Positions 23,994-35,460 of a stretch of DNA of 64,000 nucleotides are shown one piece after another (within the stretch, counting starts at the first letter, position 1; each line of letters opens with the position of its first letter). The stretch comes from Gnetum montanum (taxonomy: Eukaryota; Streptophyta; Gnetopsida; Gnetales; Gnetaceae). The stretch spans positions 694,771 through 758,770 of the forward strand of contig MNCI01013584.1 in assembly GCA_015680685.1 (NCBI GenBank), written 5' to 3'. The notes beneath the pieces were generated by a model, which did not search any database, was not told where the DNA came from, and saw only the letters and a list, made by a program, of their open reading frames with translations. Position numbers and translations under genes: made by a program.

Positions 23994-24030
23994 TCTAGAT
24001 AACTAGCACCATCCTCGAAAATAGTGCTAG
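23994..24030 (-). other. Possible primer binding site of E-III plus small hairpin
   Basis: On the minus strand ATGGTGCTAGTTATCTAGA (24012-23994) resembles the tRNA-Asp-type site TGGTGCCATTGCTAGGA of E-IV. It lies 18 nt from the LTR end instead of adjacent. The spacer plus the start of the site form an inverted repeat: CTAGCACCAT (24003-24012) with ATAGTGCTAG (24021-24030). Confidence 0.35.
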
Positions 24031-24903
24031 TGATTAGCAACGAGGTACCCCTATGCCCAACCATACCAATCATAAGCGTTCACACACGATTTGGTCAAAT
24101 TCTATGGATGGGACTACTTATGGCATCTAGATTGTTATGCTTTGATCCTAGTTCACTATCTTCTCATTTGAACTAGTGTTAGCTTTGTTACGTATGGTTT
24201 AGTCCAAAGTGAGGCATATGATGTTGTCTAATCCTATGTTGCTCCTAATGACAATAAAGAGATAAATTAATTAAGCTAATGAACAATGGAAAGTAAAACC
24301 TAAACTCACCTACGTGCAATGAGTATCCATTCCTAATTGTCTATACATCCCTTGGACTTCATGTAACTACCACTTGGATTACCAAGTGTACGTCATTGGG
24401 TGTGCCAAACAATACACTATTGCATTACTAAGTACTTACACTTAAGTTCTTGTGATTAAGTCATACTCATTCTGCTTAATAATAGGAATAGTACATAGCA
24501 ATAAATGGAAACATTTAACTAAATAAAATACCAAATAATTAAACAATTAAATAAGTAAAGTAATAATAAATCTAAGTAAATACCACAATGATGGAAGTAA
24601 TTTCAATATTTATTTCCAATCATGTAACATGTCCAAGTATGTCACACTTGAACAAATGTGTTGTATGATTACAAACATCACACTACAGGCATGCATTGGA
24701 AAATGCAGAAATTTAAGGACTATCAAAAATTGAGAAAAAATTATATCCCTACTATGCACCCAAGTGTTGTATTTATAGGCTAGCACAAAAGAGATGATAT
24801 TGAATATCTGACATCATTTCTTAGGACCTGATATTGCATATTTGATATCGAAGCCTCAATATTAGGTATTCAATATCAGGGTTGACACAATCATGACTCA
24901 TCA
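24031..24903 (-). repeat. 5' LTR of E-III, about 873 bp
   Basis: Ends TGATTA and TCATCA in plus-strand reading. Similar in layout to the LTR at 31259-32126. U3, read on the minus strand, holds GATATTGAATA, CAATATTGAGG and GATATC motifs, which look like C-to-T decayed forms of the E-I palindrome. TATAAATA is at about 24775. Confidence 0.75.
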
Positions 24904-25069
24904 CCATACATGACAAAGCTACCACTAGCCCAAGTGGGAAGATAGCATCTTGTGATCAATGCTTAACAATCTAGATGCCATAACTAGTTCCATCCACGAA
25001 ATTCAATCGGATCATGTGTGAACGCTTGTGATTCCTATGGTTGGACATAGGGATACTTGTCACTCATCA
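24904..25069 (+). repeat. U5 fragment of another E-family LTR (E-V)
   Basis: 166 bp ending TGTCACTCATCA at 25069, in plus orientation. Its reverse complement matches 24031-24190 along its whole length (ATGGCATCTAGATTGTTA, AAGCGTTCACACA). I read it as the last part of a 3' LTR into which E-III inserted; the rest of E-V would lie upstream of the window. Confidence 0.65.
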
Positions 25070-26120
25070 CATAGCATTTGGAATTTTCTCTATTAAGGTG
25101 CATTCATGGGGTTCTAATAGAGCATGGGGTTATGGTGCTGCTTGTTGGGTGCCTTGTGCCTTTCATTCAATGATATGACCACTAATTGATTTTTATCTAG
25201 CATGTTAAGATTCATCAATATTTCTCTTTGGGTTAGACTTAAATCTAGGTTAAGGTCTTATGCTATTGAAAGCATATAGAGCTTAGTTTGGATAAGAAGA
25301 GTTGGGATTTTTCCATACACTAACTCATAGGGAGAATAGTCGCTAGGAAGTTTCCATGTTGAACAATAAGCCCAAAGAACATCGTTAAGTTTATTGCTTT
25401 AGTGCTTCCTATACCTACTAATTATGCATGTTAGTATTTTTGTTATGTTCTTATTATGACCTCTATGTGATCATTGGCTCTGGGCTGGTATGAAGTCGTA
25501 TATTTACATTCAACCCCCAATCATTGCATGAGCTTTTGAAAAGTGACACCTCTAAACTATGTTCCATTATTAGAAATTAGTGCCCATGGAATACCAAGCT
25601 TGTTTATAACATTTTTTTGTACAAACTATGTTGCTGTAGAAGATCAACAATTGGTGACAGTAATAGCTTTAGCCCACTTGGTGCAATATTCAACCACCAT
25701 GGTTATGTATGCCTTTTCATTTGACATGGGATTGATGAGCCCCATGAAGTTTATTTCACAAAGGTTGAAAGGCTCTAGTGGTTGAATCCACTTTTGGGGC
25801 TCTTCCATTCATGTAGTTAACCCTCCATCTCATTGGCATCTATTATAAGAATGGAAGAATTTATGGACACCCTTGAAGATCATTGGTAAATAATATCTTT
25901 CCATGAGGATCTTAATGGTCATCCTCCTCCCAGCATAGTGGCCTTCACAAGGATGTTTGTGCATGTCTTGGAGGACTCAAAGTTGATTTTTATCAAGTAC
26001 ATACCATTGTACTAGGTCATTTATACAACTCTTATAGAGGTTACCTTTGATTTCCATGAAATGCTTAGCTTGATAAAGAAACTCTTGTTTATTCTTGTTG
26101 TTCCACTCTTGTGGCATCTC
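25070..26120 (-). pseudogene. Integrase of E-IV, broken and truncated
   Basis: Zinc-binding N-terminus HKHPCEGHYAGRRM and YYLPMIFKGVHKF; catalytic core INFMGLINPMSNEKAY, TKWAKAITV, ALISNNGT, LGVECKYTTSYQPRAN. The first two catalytic aspartates both read asparagine (INFMG for DF-G, SNNGT for SDNGT), a G-to-A change in each codon. About 15 stops. The right end of the core and the C-terminus are lost where E-V inserted. Confidence 0.8.
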
Positions 26121-27560
26121 TTGAGTGAGTAGTAGGAGAGGATGTGTTCATACTAGTTTGTTTTTCTAAGATTTTGGAAATTAAAAACACTAGCAAAGAG
26201 GATTTCATGAAGGAATTGATTAGATAGTAGGCCTTCATCCTCTTTGCTATTCCATCTTAATTGAGATAAGTGGTCAGCAAACATATTCTCAGTTTCCTTT
26301 CTATCAATCATTGTCAAATAAAACTCTGGAAGCATCACCAGCTAGTGTATGACATGTGGGCTTATTGTTGGTTTATTCATTAGGAATTGTATAACATTGT
26401 GGTTGGTGTGCATAAAAAACTGGTATCCAAGCACATAGTGACTAAATTTCTCTAAGGCATATACCACTACCATGAGTTCCTTTTTAGTGGTGGTGTAGTT
26501 CAGTTGTGCACCCACAATGCTTCTACTTATATAGTGGATGTAGTATGGATGTTTCTAATTGTCCAACTATGTAAGTATGGTTCCTAGAGCATAATTCAAT
26601 ACATCATTCATGATGTGGAATGGCCTAGATTATTTCAATGCTCATAGAATTAGAGTTTCTATGAGTTTTTTCTTTAACTATTGGAATACATTCTCACATT
26701 TCATGGTCTAGGTGAAAAGTGCATCTTTTTTTATGAGCTCCACTAATGGTTTGGCAATCTTCAAAATTTTTTTAATGAAGTGCTTATAGTAATTGATGTG
26801 GCCAAGGAATGGCCTTAGATATTTCACTATTTTTTATTACCTAGTTATTCCTTGGATGACTTGTACTTTCTTTGAGTCCACTTTGATCCCTTTATTCGAA
26901 ATCCTATGCCCCAAGACAATGCCCTCTTGGATCATGAGATGGATTTTTTTCCAATTGAGTCTTAAATTTGTTTCCACACATCATTGAATACCTTTATTAA
27001 GGTGGTCTAAGGCTTGCCTAAGGGTAGCCCATAGGTAGAGAATTCATCTATGAATACTTCTACCCTGCTACTTATCTATTGTTGAAAGATGCTTAGGACC
27101 AATCATTGAAATGTGATAGGAGCATTACATAGGCCAAAGAGCATCTTCATGTATGCAAAAGTCCTCTAAGGACTCATGAATGTAGTCTTGGCCTAGTTCT
27201 CTGGAGCAATTTGGATTTGATTATAACTACTATAACAATCTAGAAAGTTGTAGTAATAATTCCCTACAATGGTGTCCAACACCTAGTCCACAAATGACAA
27301 CAAAAAATGGTCTTTATAGGTTACCATATTCAATAGCTAAAAGTCTATATAGACTCTCTACTTTACTTCCTTCTTTGGAATAATAATAATTTGAATAACC
27401 CACTTACTATCCATAATTTGGTAGATGAACCTAACTTTGAGGAGTTGTTCAATCTTCTTCTTGATGATCTACTTGAGTTTTGTGTTTAATCATCTTTGCA
27501 ACTACCTTTTTTGGCTTGATGGAAGAGTTTATGTAGATTTGGTGCTAGCATATTTGAGGA
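26121..27560 (-). pseudogene. Reverse transcriptase and RNase H of E-IV, broken
   Basis: Visible RT pieces: KWVIQIIIIPKKE, YIDF, FLDCYSSYNQIQIAP, KTTFMSP, FAYMKMLFGLCNAP, VEVFIDEF (second aspartate of the active site changed to glutamate), then YTTTKKELMVVVYALEKF and the closing FADHLSQL of RNase H with its final aspartate. One RNase H only, unlike the T family. Dozens of stops and some frame changes. Confidence 0.8.
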
Positions 27561-30500
27561 TCTATTCCTATTAGCTCATGATATAACTAAGTAAAGGCTA
27601 TTGATCATTTGTTCACAACTTTTTGCAATTTCCTTTGTTGATTAGGATCAAGTGTGGCATTGATAATTATTAGCTTGTTATTGTTGAGAAATGCATATTC
27701 CATGCTTGCTAGTAGAGCCTTTAACTCAAGGGGCTCTTACTTGAAAGTGCCAGGGATCTCCAAATCTCCCCAATCTATTTCACTTTGTGCATCAGAGAGT
27801 TAGTGATAGAGTTGCTCCAGTTTATCCATGCTTTCAACATAAGAGCTAAGAAGGCTCTGAACTAGTTTCATGTACATTGTTGATCTAGCTTCATCATCTA
27901 TTATTAACCACTAGGTGATTTTTTATTTATTGGCTGCTACATATAGGCATCTTTGATACTATACTTTCTGCACATTTATTGAATGCTTGAAGTGATGTGC
28001 CTTTGATGATCCACAATTTTTGCATGCAATGGCATCCCGTGTCACTGTATGCAATGCATGAAACTCTCTTCTTCTCTACTTCTCCAAATTCATTTTTCTT
28101 GAAATATCCAAGGAAAGGTCTCAAATCTCCATTCTTACATCAAGGATGATCAACCATGCCCTTTCCATGATGATAAGGAAGTCCCCTTTGTAGTTCTCCC
28201 AATGGATCATTAGGAAATTAGTAAGATAGGATCATCCACAAATAGTGGTCATGATGTCCTCCACCAATCCCAAAGGAATAGTGATGGATTGGTCTACTAG
28301 CTCTAGTCTAATGTTACTTTTTTTCAAGGGAGGTAGGTTTTAGGCCTTGTAATTCTCTTCAAAAATTAAGATAACTCTAGAACCTAAATTCAAAATAGCC
28401 TTGCAGAGTTCACCTTCAATGATTTGTAGGTAAATGAGAGGACTCCTAGGATTAATATCTTTCTACGAAGATGGTCAACCTTAATCTAATTTATAACCAC
28501 ATGGGTGAACATGATAGTATGGAATTGGGGAGCATTTTGGTTTGAAGGATTTTCAAGATAAATTTTAAAGGTTGAAGAAGTAGAGTTGATAGCCATATGT
28601 ATTTGAGAGGCTTTCATGGGGTTGATGGTTCTAAAGAATGACCTCTTATGAGGCTTGGATTTAGGACCACTTGGTTGAAGAGCTAGCTATAAATTGACTA
28701 CCCTCATGAAATTTCTTTGCTATGGTTGGGTAGGTATTTTACCTTGCATGGATGGAGTAGGTGGTAGAGGTATTGTTGGTGATGGTGCAAGAGTGGGTAT
28801 GTGTTGAGGAGGATAGAAGGAAGATAGAGACTCCCTCTTTGGAGAAGGCACTCTATAGTACTTTAGAGGATATTAGTGGTATGGGAAGGAAGATCTACTA
28901 GAAGAGTCACATGAGGATACTAGCTACTAAACATAGTAGCCATAGGGATCTAGTTGGTTGCTACCTTGGTGGTGGCATCCCCCACAACTATGGATGTTGC
29001 CACTACTAGTGTGACTCTTGAGGTTGAGGTAGCACTCTACTTGGATAGTATGCTTGTTGGTGGAATTTCTTCTTGTAGTTACCTTCTGGATAAGGCGACT
29101 TCCTAGGTGCTTACCATTTTGCCAATCTAGGATTCAAAGTATACATCCTAGATTCTTGTAAGTATGATAATACTAAACAAAATTCCTTAGGATATCCATA
29201 TTGGCAAATTTCATAATCATCATCATTGGTGTTATAATTTGCAACCTTTCTACTACTACAACTTTATCCTTATTTTTATGATATTCCAATTTAGTATCCT
29301 TTTTCTTTTTCATTTCATGATCATTACCTACTTGATCTCTACGTTCTTTTGTATTCTTTAGAGCAGTTTGGAACTTCTGATTCAAGGAGTTCCATATCTT
29401 ATCTATGTTAGTTGATATCTTCATGATAACTTTTTGTATTAGCAAGGTTTTCCTTTGCACCGCTTCATCAAGTAGTGTTTCCTCCTTGTTATCACAAAAA
29501 TGGACCTCCATCTTGTGAATTGAGGGATCTTTATTATATTCCTATGCACTTTCCCATTTCCTTAATTCACCTTCCTCTTGGCCACCTGATCAATGAAGCT
29601 TTGATTCTAATGAATCCTTAGCTTAGAAAGTCTCCCTTGGGCATAGACCCCAAAGGTTCTACTTATTTTAGTCCTAAGCCCATCTATGATATGGTGCAAC
29701 TAATCCCATTGGGAGTATCCATGTCCTAGGCATTGGTGCAAAAGGATATAGTACCTACCTAGTGCTACATCCAAGGATTCATGATTGCTTTCTTTCTAGC
29801 CTTGGATTTTCCTGCACAAATTGGAAACTCTAGAGTACATTTGATACTTGTTATTGAATAGCTCCAACATTGTACTTCATTGGTAGATAGATTTCTATTC
29901 TAAGGACCAATACTAGCTTTCAACTTATTTTATGAGTATCCTAGGGAATAGTTTTAGTTTTTTCCATTCAATCTTAATATTTTGCAAGGCATATGCATCA
30001 TGAAAGGCTTGAAGGTGAGTTTGTGGATCTAAGTTATATCTCCCTTCAAATCTAGGGATATTTTTCATATCTAGCCTTTTGATATGGCTACCCTTCAAGT
30101 GCCTGTTTGGTATTTTAAATACCTTTGAAATATTCAACATGTTCCCAGTAGCTAGCATAGGCTTATCATAGTCATAATGGTCCTTATCATGGCCATGATG
30201 CCTATGACGAGTTTAGCTATGCCTTCTTTCTCTATGATGCTTCCTTACTTGCTATTGCTCTTGCCCCTACTCCCTATTATCTTAGTGGGATTTGCAATCA
30301 TCCCTATCCCATCATTCATCTTCATCCCATTCCATACTATTCTTTCTATTGTCCTCACCTTTACTTCTACTATTAGAGTTGGAGGAGAAAGATGATGAGG
30401 ATGATGAAGAGGGTAAAGAAGAAGGAGAATTAGCATTAGAATGGTACCTATGGGATTCTCTTCTTCGATCCCTACCCCATTTCTTATGTTTATATTTTTC

Positions 30501-31109
30501 TTGGTGTTTGTCATTATTCTTTCTTTTGGACAATTAGATTTGGCTACCATCTTTCAAGGTTCCTTGGTCTTAAGAACCATTCTTCCCATCATCAAGGTTA
30601 TCCATAGTTGATTGTAATTGTTGGTTAATGATCTTCCCATCAAAGAAAGGGGGAGATTTTATGTATTGGGAGGTACTTAAAAAGAAGTCCCTACCTTCAT
30701 TGTATTATTACAAGAATAATTGGATAGGGAACCTCTTGCCTTTTGAAGCCTCATAGCATGCTTCCATTTGCCAACCCTTCCTTTGTTGGGAATTGATGAG
30801 ATGTTAGTCCTTATAGAGATAATCTTGGACTTCATATTCTACATTCAATATAATGATGCCATAGTAGATTAGATTCTTTATCAACATTATAGGAACTAAT
30901 TGGTTGGGAGGTAACATAATGTTACCCTCCATATTCCTTCATCCTTGTTGCTTATCCTAATGTATGATGAAGGTGAATTATAGACTGTAAGGATCAGGAT
31001 GGGTGTAGACAACACAAAATCATTGGGACATATGCATCTTAGGAACCTCCTATTTTTGATTGGTTTTGCTAGTAGGTGGTGGAGATTTGTCCATGTGAGA
31101 GGAAGCCAT
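27561..31109 (-). pseudogene. Gag and protease of E-IV, broken
   Basis: Start MASSHMDKSPPP at 31109, 130 nt after the primer site. An arginine/serine-rich segment (30533-30312: KWGRDRRRESHRYHS, then a poly-serine run, SRSKGEDNRK, WDEDE) is followed by a histidine-rich HHRERRHS and HGHDKDHYDYDKP. Gag core: LDMKNIPRFEGRYN, HLQAFHDAYALQNI, WKKLKLFPRILIK. Tail: MQGKIPTQP and KRSFFRT as in E-I. Protease from about 28420: AILNLGSRVILIF (active-site DSG replaced by NLG), LPPLKKSNIRLELVDQSI, IIMERAWL. Many stops and some frameshifts. Confidence 0.75.
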
Positions 31110-31240
31110 ATTCATTTCTGTTGTAAATTAAATAGTATGTTTTTTCTTATGTTCTTTAATGATTAGCCATTTAATGGTCTTTAAAATGTCTTTGTAGGAT
31201 TCACTACCGTTTGTACTTAGTGCACTTAGGTACACTAAGT

Positions 31241-31258
31241 TCCTAGCAATGGCACCAT
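31241..31258 (-). other. Primer binding site of E-IV (tRNA-Asp type)
   Basis: On the minus strand ATGGTGCCATTGCTAGGA directly follows the LTR end TGCATCA. It matches the TGGCGCCGTTGCCGGGGA site used by Athila elements apart from C-to-T and G-to-A changes. Confidence 0.75.
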
Positions 31259-32126
31259 TGATGCATAGTAAATAGTCCCTCTGTCCAACCATATGAATTA
31301 GAGCATGCACTACAATCTGATCAAATTCCATGGACTTAGCACCTAAGTGTACCTATAGACAAAGATAGTGACTTGGAGAATTATGATCATTGTCTTCTTA
31401 GCTCTTAGTTGCGTAAGCTCATTTGTATGATTAAGTGTGAGCTAAGGCATATGATATTTTATTTATACTTTATATTTTTATTTATTTAATCTAAGTGTTG
31501 AATTAAAGATAATTAATTAATAAATTAACTGCTTAACTATTTTTAATGATTCCTAAGCTAACTAGCCTAACATGAGCATTTAGGCTCACTTTTCATACAC
31601 ATCATGAACTCATCTATAGCTACTAGGCTACCAAGTGTTTATACTTGGGCATATCAAATAGCCACTATTGAGATTACCAAGCATCAAATCATATGTTCAA
31701 AGTGGTTGTACTTATGTGCTTATTATTGAGTGTATTAATTAGCTAAGGACAAGAATATAAATTACATTAATAATAAAGTGTGAGAAATAAACATTAATCT
31801 ATTTTAAGTGTTGCAAGGAGTATCAAGAATCTTGTATTTATTGTCATCACATCAATGGGTCTAGGTACAATGATGCTCAAATAAGGATCTATACAATTGC
31901 TTGAAGTCCTAGTCTAGGCACTCAAAAAATATTCTAACTCTAGTGGGAAAAAAACTATAAGAACTTGGCTACTCTAATGACATAACATGTCATAAATGTG
32001 GTCGGTATGTGCATTTATATAGTCATGACATGACATTATGTTGCATCTTCTCATGCATCAATAGGGCTACATTGATGGGGTTGCATCAACACATGCTCAT
32101 TGATGTAGCTAGTTAATGACTCATCA
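31259..32126 (-). repeat. 5' LTR of E-IV, 868 bp
   Basis: Plus-strand ends TGATGC and TCATCA. Matches 39546-40423 along its whole length (for example TGTGAGCTAAGGCATATG, GATTCCTAAGCTAACTAGCCTAACAT, ACCAAGTGTTTATAC). Flanked on the outer side by AGGGT (32127-32131); the partner target copy is not in the window. Confidence 0.85.
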
Positions 32127-33621
32127 AGGGTTAAGTGTTTTTTCAGCAAGAAAACACTTTGAGTAGAGATCAAATCTTGTAAAGGCTATGGTATCCTTGA
32201 AACCACATTTTTCTAAGAAATAAAGTCTAGAGATGTGTAAGGATTTACCCTTTGAGTGTGGAGGTATCTAAGTTGGGGAACCACATAAAAATTATGTGTG
32301 GTTTTTGGTGGTTGTATTTCATTTAATTGGAAAACTTATTCAACTCTCATTCTAAGTTCTTGATCCTCAAAAAGAATGTAGTGAAAAAATTTATTAGAAG
32401 ACTAACTATTATAATTCTTATGTTTTTCTTGCATAAGTCTATTTTATAAAAGGATCATCCAAACATCTTCATTATTATTTCACTTTACAATTCATTTTGC
32501 TATAAGAGAAGTATGCTGGTTATAATAATTAATGAGGTAAAGTCCTCCATCTTTGTTGCCATTAGTGCAAATATTGTGTAGGAAAACCTATTTTGATTTC
32601 CTTATTCTTTCCTACTTATGTGTTTTGTAGGTCTTGAGCTCTATGGAGACATCTTAGAGGTTAAGGATGCATCTTGGATGGGAGTGAAGTCTTCACAGAA
32701 GACATCTTTAGTTTGGTAGGAGGTGTCTTGGGAGTTGAGGAGAGATCTTGCCTATAGAGGAGATGTCTTGGGGGAGATGTCTTGATAACAATGAAGACAT
32801 ATCAGGCAAGACATATTTCCTAGAAGGAGAGGTCTCCCAAAAATAATAAATGTTTTGACCAAAAGTGGTGTTTTTGTAGGGGATGATACGAGAAGACTAG
32901 AGATGATCCATATAATTAAAAAATTTCTGGATTTGGTTTTTCAAAGTTGAAAAATAGCCTAGAGATGAAGTAAATAGATAGAAACAACATAGAAACTCCA
33001 AGTTGAGCTTGTGGAAGATTTCCCTATATTTTTATCTTATTTTCTTAATAAATTTTTTGGTGTTTCATGTTTATAGATGAATAAAGAGTAAGAGAGAAAT
33101 CTTGGTGAAAGCTCTTAAGTTGAGGAGAGCTTAGCAAGAGTGTGATAGAGTACATCAAGTGAGTGCATGTTTGGTTGCATATCTAGCATTAATGTATGTG
33201 GATTAGCCTATGGTTCTTGTCACTTATTTACTTTGAATTGAATTTCAATCTTGGGTTGTGCGAGAGATTTTCCATTGGTTGTGTCTTGGATGAAGAACAA
33301 CCATTGTGTGGTTATAAAGCCTCATGCTCTTCAATATAATTTGAGTATTTTGAGAAATTTTGGATGTTTTGTGGATTCTAGAAATCCTATTGTAATCTTC
33401 TAATTGAATAATTAAAGATAGCTAGTTTTCTTATTTTTTTAGTAAAAATAAGTATCTTTTTATAATATATGAATTTTGTATTTGAAGGTGATTAATTATT
33501 GGAGTGAACTTGTTCTATTGTTATCGGTATTGGATCTTTGTATTGGGTTTTGTGTTGATTAAAGCTTTGGAGCTTGTATTTATTAGTTCTTGAAATTGGT
33601 TAAGGATTTTGTCAATTTTAG
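32127..33621 (+). other. No gene; probable LTR/leader of the Ty3 relic
   Basis: AT-rich. It holds a cluster of AAGACATCT/GATGTCTTGG motifs (32645-32815). A weak primer-site-like TGTTGATTAAAGC lies at about 33551, upstream of the gag start. I could not place LTR ends. A stretch at 32150-32205 resembles 39462-39520. Confidence 0.35.
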
Positions 33622-35420
33622 ATGGCACTTAAGAAGAAATAGGTTAAAGCACTGAATAAAGACATGGAAAGCATGAATTTTTCCTTCTAGATGATGGTTG
33701 CTCAGTTAGATGAAATTAATATAAAGGAAAATAAAAATGATACTCATAGCTATATCTAGACACACAAGGTTGAAGACCATGCACATTTAGATGAAGAAGT
33801 TTCACAACCAAGTGGAGATAGAGCAGATGATAAGGAAAGATAATCCAACTATGGGAGCATAGGAATCCATTAGCCAAGGATTTCAATGGGATGGAATTCT
33901 ATTCCTTAGATGAATATTTTGAAAACTCCAACTATGATAAATACTTCTTCTTTAGAAAAGCTTGACGAGGAAGATGAGGTAAGAGTGTTCAAAAATGCTA
34001 CAAGACTTTTGTACATTGAATTGAAGACTTTCAGTGGTATAGAAGGCATTAATTCTTTTGTGTGTTGGTTGAAGGTACTTGAAAAATTTTTCTAATTGGA
34101 AGAGGTACTAAATAACTTAAGGGTACTTGTTGCTAAATCTAGATTAGAAGATATGACTTGTACTTAGTTGGAAAAGGAATCCTAGGGTTATGAAACATGA
34201 AATGATAAATCCATCAGAGATTAGAATATGATAAAATACAAGTTGAAATAAAATTTGAATAGTCTTGTTAGAGATAAAAGACTATTATGAATTTGAAATT
34301 CCTAGGGCAAGGTAACAAGGATTTCAAAGAATTTTACATTGAATCTTATGAATTATTCCATCAAGCTAAGGTAAACTAGAAAGAATATAAACAAACTTCA
34401 ATCTTTTTAGAAGGTCTCAAAATGGTGTACCTATAGGGTTTATCTTTTTATGGGCCACAAACCCTTGATGAGCCTTATGATTTAGCAATCAAGGCTAAGA
34501 AGAAATTAAGTGGATTTCAAAATAGGAGAAAACAAACTTCCAATGCAAAGGAGAAGTGATTCAAATCTAAGAAGGGTTTCAAGTACAAAATTGAAGACAA
34601 TGATGGTAGCCATGATAAAAAGATTGAAAGAGGTGATGAGAAGGGTAAAGCTAAGAAGGACCAAGGAAAAAGGGTCAAGACATCAACTCATAAAAAATCT
34701 AGTGCTTCAAGTGTGAAGAATAGGGACATAAGTAATGGAAATGTCCACTTCACAATATATCCAAGGCAAAATATGTGCAAACCATGGAGTTGGAGGAGTC
34801 ATCAAATCAATATCTTTAAAGAGGTAATACTAATGCTTTAAAAATTAAGAAAGGTTTTTAATTAGATTTTTGTGCATTCATTGGAAATGTGAGTAGAGGA
34901 GAATCCTCAAATAGAAAATTGTTATTTTAGATTATGACTAGATGTTTGCTTAGTAGGGAAGGGATTGTGTTTTAATTGATAGAGGAGTAAAAGAAAAATT
35001 TATTTCTTTTAGGATAGTTTATAGATTAATATTGGTAACTAATCCTCATCCTTGACCTTATAAAATGCATTGGTTTTGTAAATATTTTTCCCAAGAGATG
35101 AGAGAACAATGTAGTTTGAAATTTAAAAAATATATTGTCATGTTGTTGTGAAGTGTGATCTACTTATAATATATTTTTCTGATGTAATTCTTAGTAGACA
35201 TTGGAATTTTAATAATGGTTCTATCCAAGGTATGTAAAAGAATGATTACTTTGATGATAAATCTAATGTTCAAGCCATGGAGGATAATTTACGTTTTGAG
35301 TTGATACCTCCAAAATGGGATAAAGAAGTTGTTAATGATTCCTTTAAAGAGGAGAAGCCATTGGGATGTGAAAAAATAATTTTAGTTGGACTTTATGAGA
35401 GGCCAATACATTTGGTGTGA
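33622..35420 (+). pseudogene. Gag and protease of an unrelated Ty3/gypsy element, broken
   Basis: Start MALKKK at 33622. Gag core from about 33990 (ELKTFSGIEGINSFVCWLKVLEKFF) and DFKEFYIESYELFHQAK, then lysine-rich sequence. A zinc knuckle CFKCEExGHKxWKCP sits near 34697-34740, with stops at two x positions. Protease remains: VTNPHPxPYKMHW, then DVILSRHWNFN, which corresponds to the DVILGxPW motif that closes the protease in chromovirus-type elements. RT, RNase H and integrase are missing: within 100 bp of the protease end a polypurine tract appears. Confidence 0.65.
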
Positions 35421-35460
35421 TGGGGGGAGGGGGGAGTGTATTTTGTCGCCCTCCATGTCA
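35420..35460 (+). other. Polypurine tract and presumed LTR start of the Ty3 relic
   Basis: ATGGGGGGAGGGGGGAG is followed by TGTATTTTGTCGCCCTCC at 35437, the usual arrangement at the 3' LTR of many plant Ty3 elements. I could not find the matching 5' LTR. Confidence 0.5.

Larger units (their letters stand above)
17480..24903 (-). mobile_element. E-III: Athila-like element on the minus strand
   Basis: Read on the minus strand: 5' LTR (24903-24031), possible primer binding site, gag (from 23905), a gag tail, a T-rich block shared with E-I/E-II, and further left a long broken reading frame. Protease is largely missing: the distance from gag tail to T-rich block is about 500 bp shorter than in E-II. 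No RT or integrase. A clean 3' LTR is not visible; sequence at 19450-20140 may be its remains, in which case the frame at 17480-19442 lies outside the element. The left side is cut by E-II. Confidence 0.6.
25070..32126 (-). mobile_element. E-IV: Athila-like Ty3/gypsy element with full pol, minus strand
   Basis: Read on the minus strand: 5' LTR (32126-31259), primer binding site (31258-31241), gag, protease, RT-RNase H, integrase, cut at 25070 by the LTR of E-V. The RT active-site context VEVFIDEFSTYG matches the Athila lineage (VFMDDFxVYG), and the tRNA-Asp-like primer site agrees. Its gag tail and protease are homologous to E-I and E-II, so it is the autonomous relative of those gag-pro elements. 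Frames are heavily broken. The 3' LTR is not in the window. Confidence 0.82.

Noticed and set aside
24031-25069. DNA transposon with 165-bp terminal inverted repeats
   Set aside because: The ends are LTR U5 sequences and the interior is an LTR with TATA box; two facing LTRs explain it better.
30292-30537. Plus-strand open frame rich in serine, leucine and glutamate
   Set aside because: It is the antisense shadow of the serine/arginine-rich gag segment of E-IV on the minus strand.
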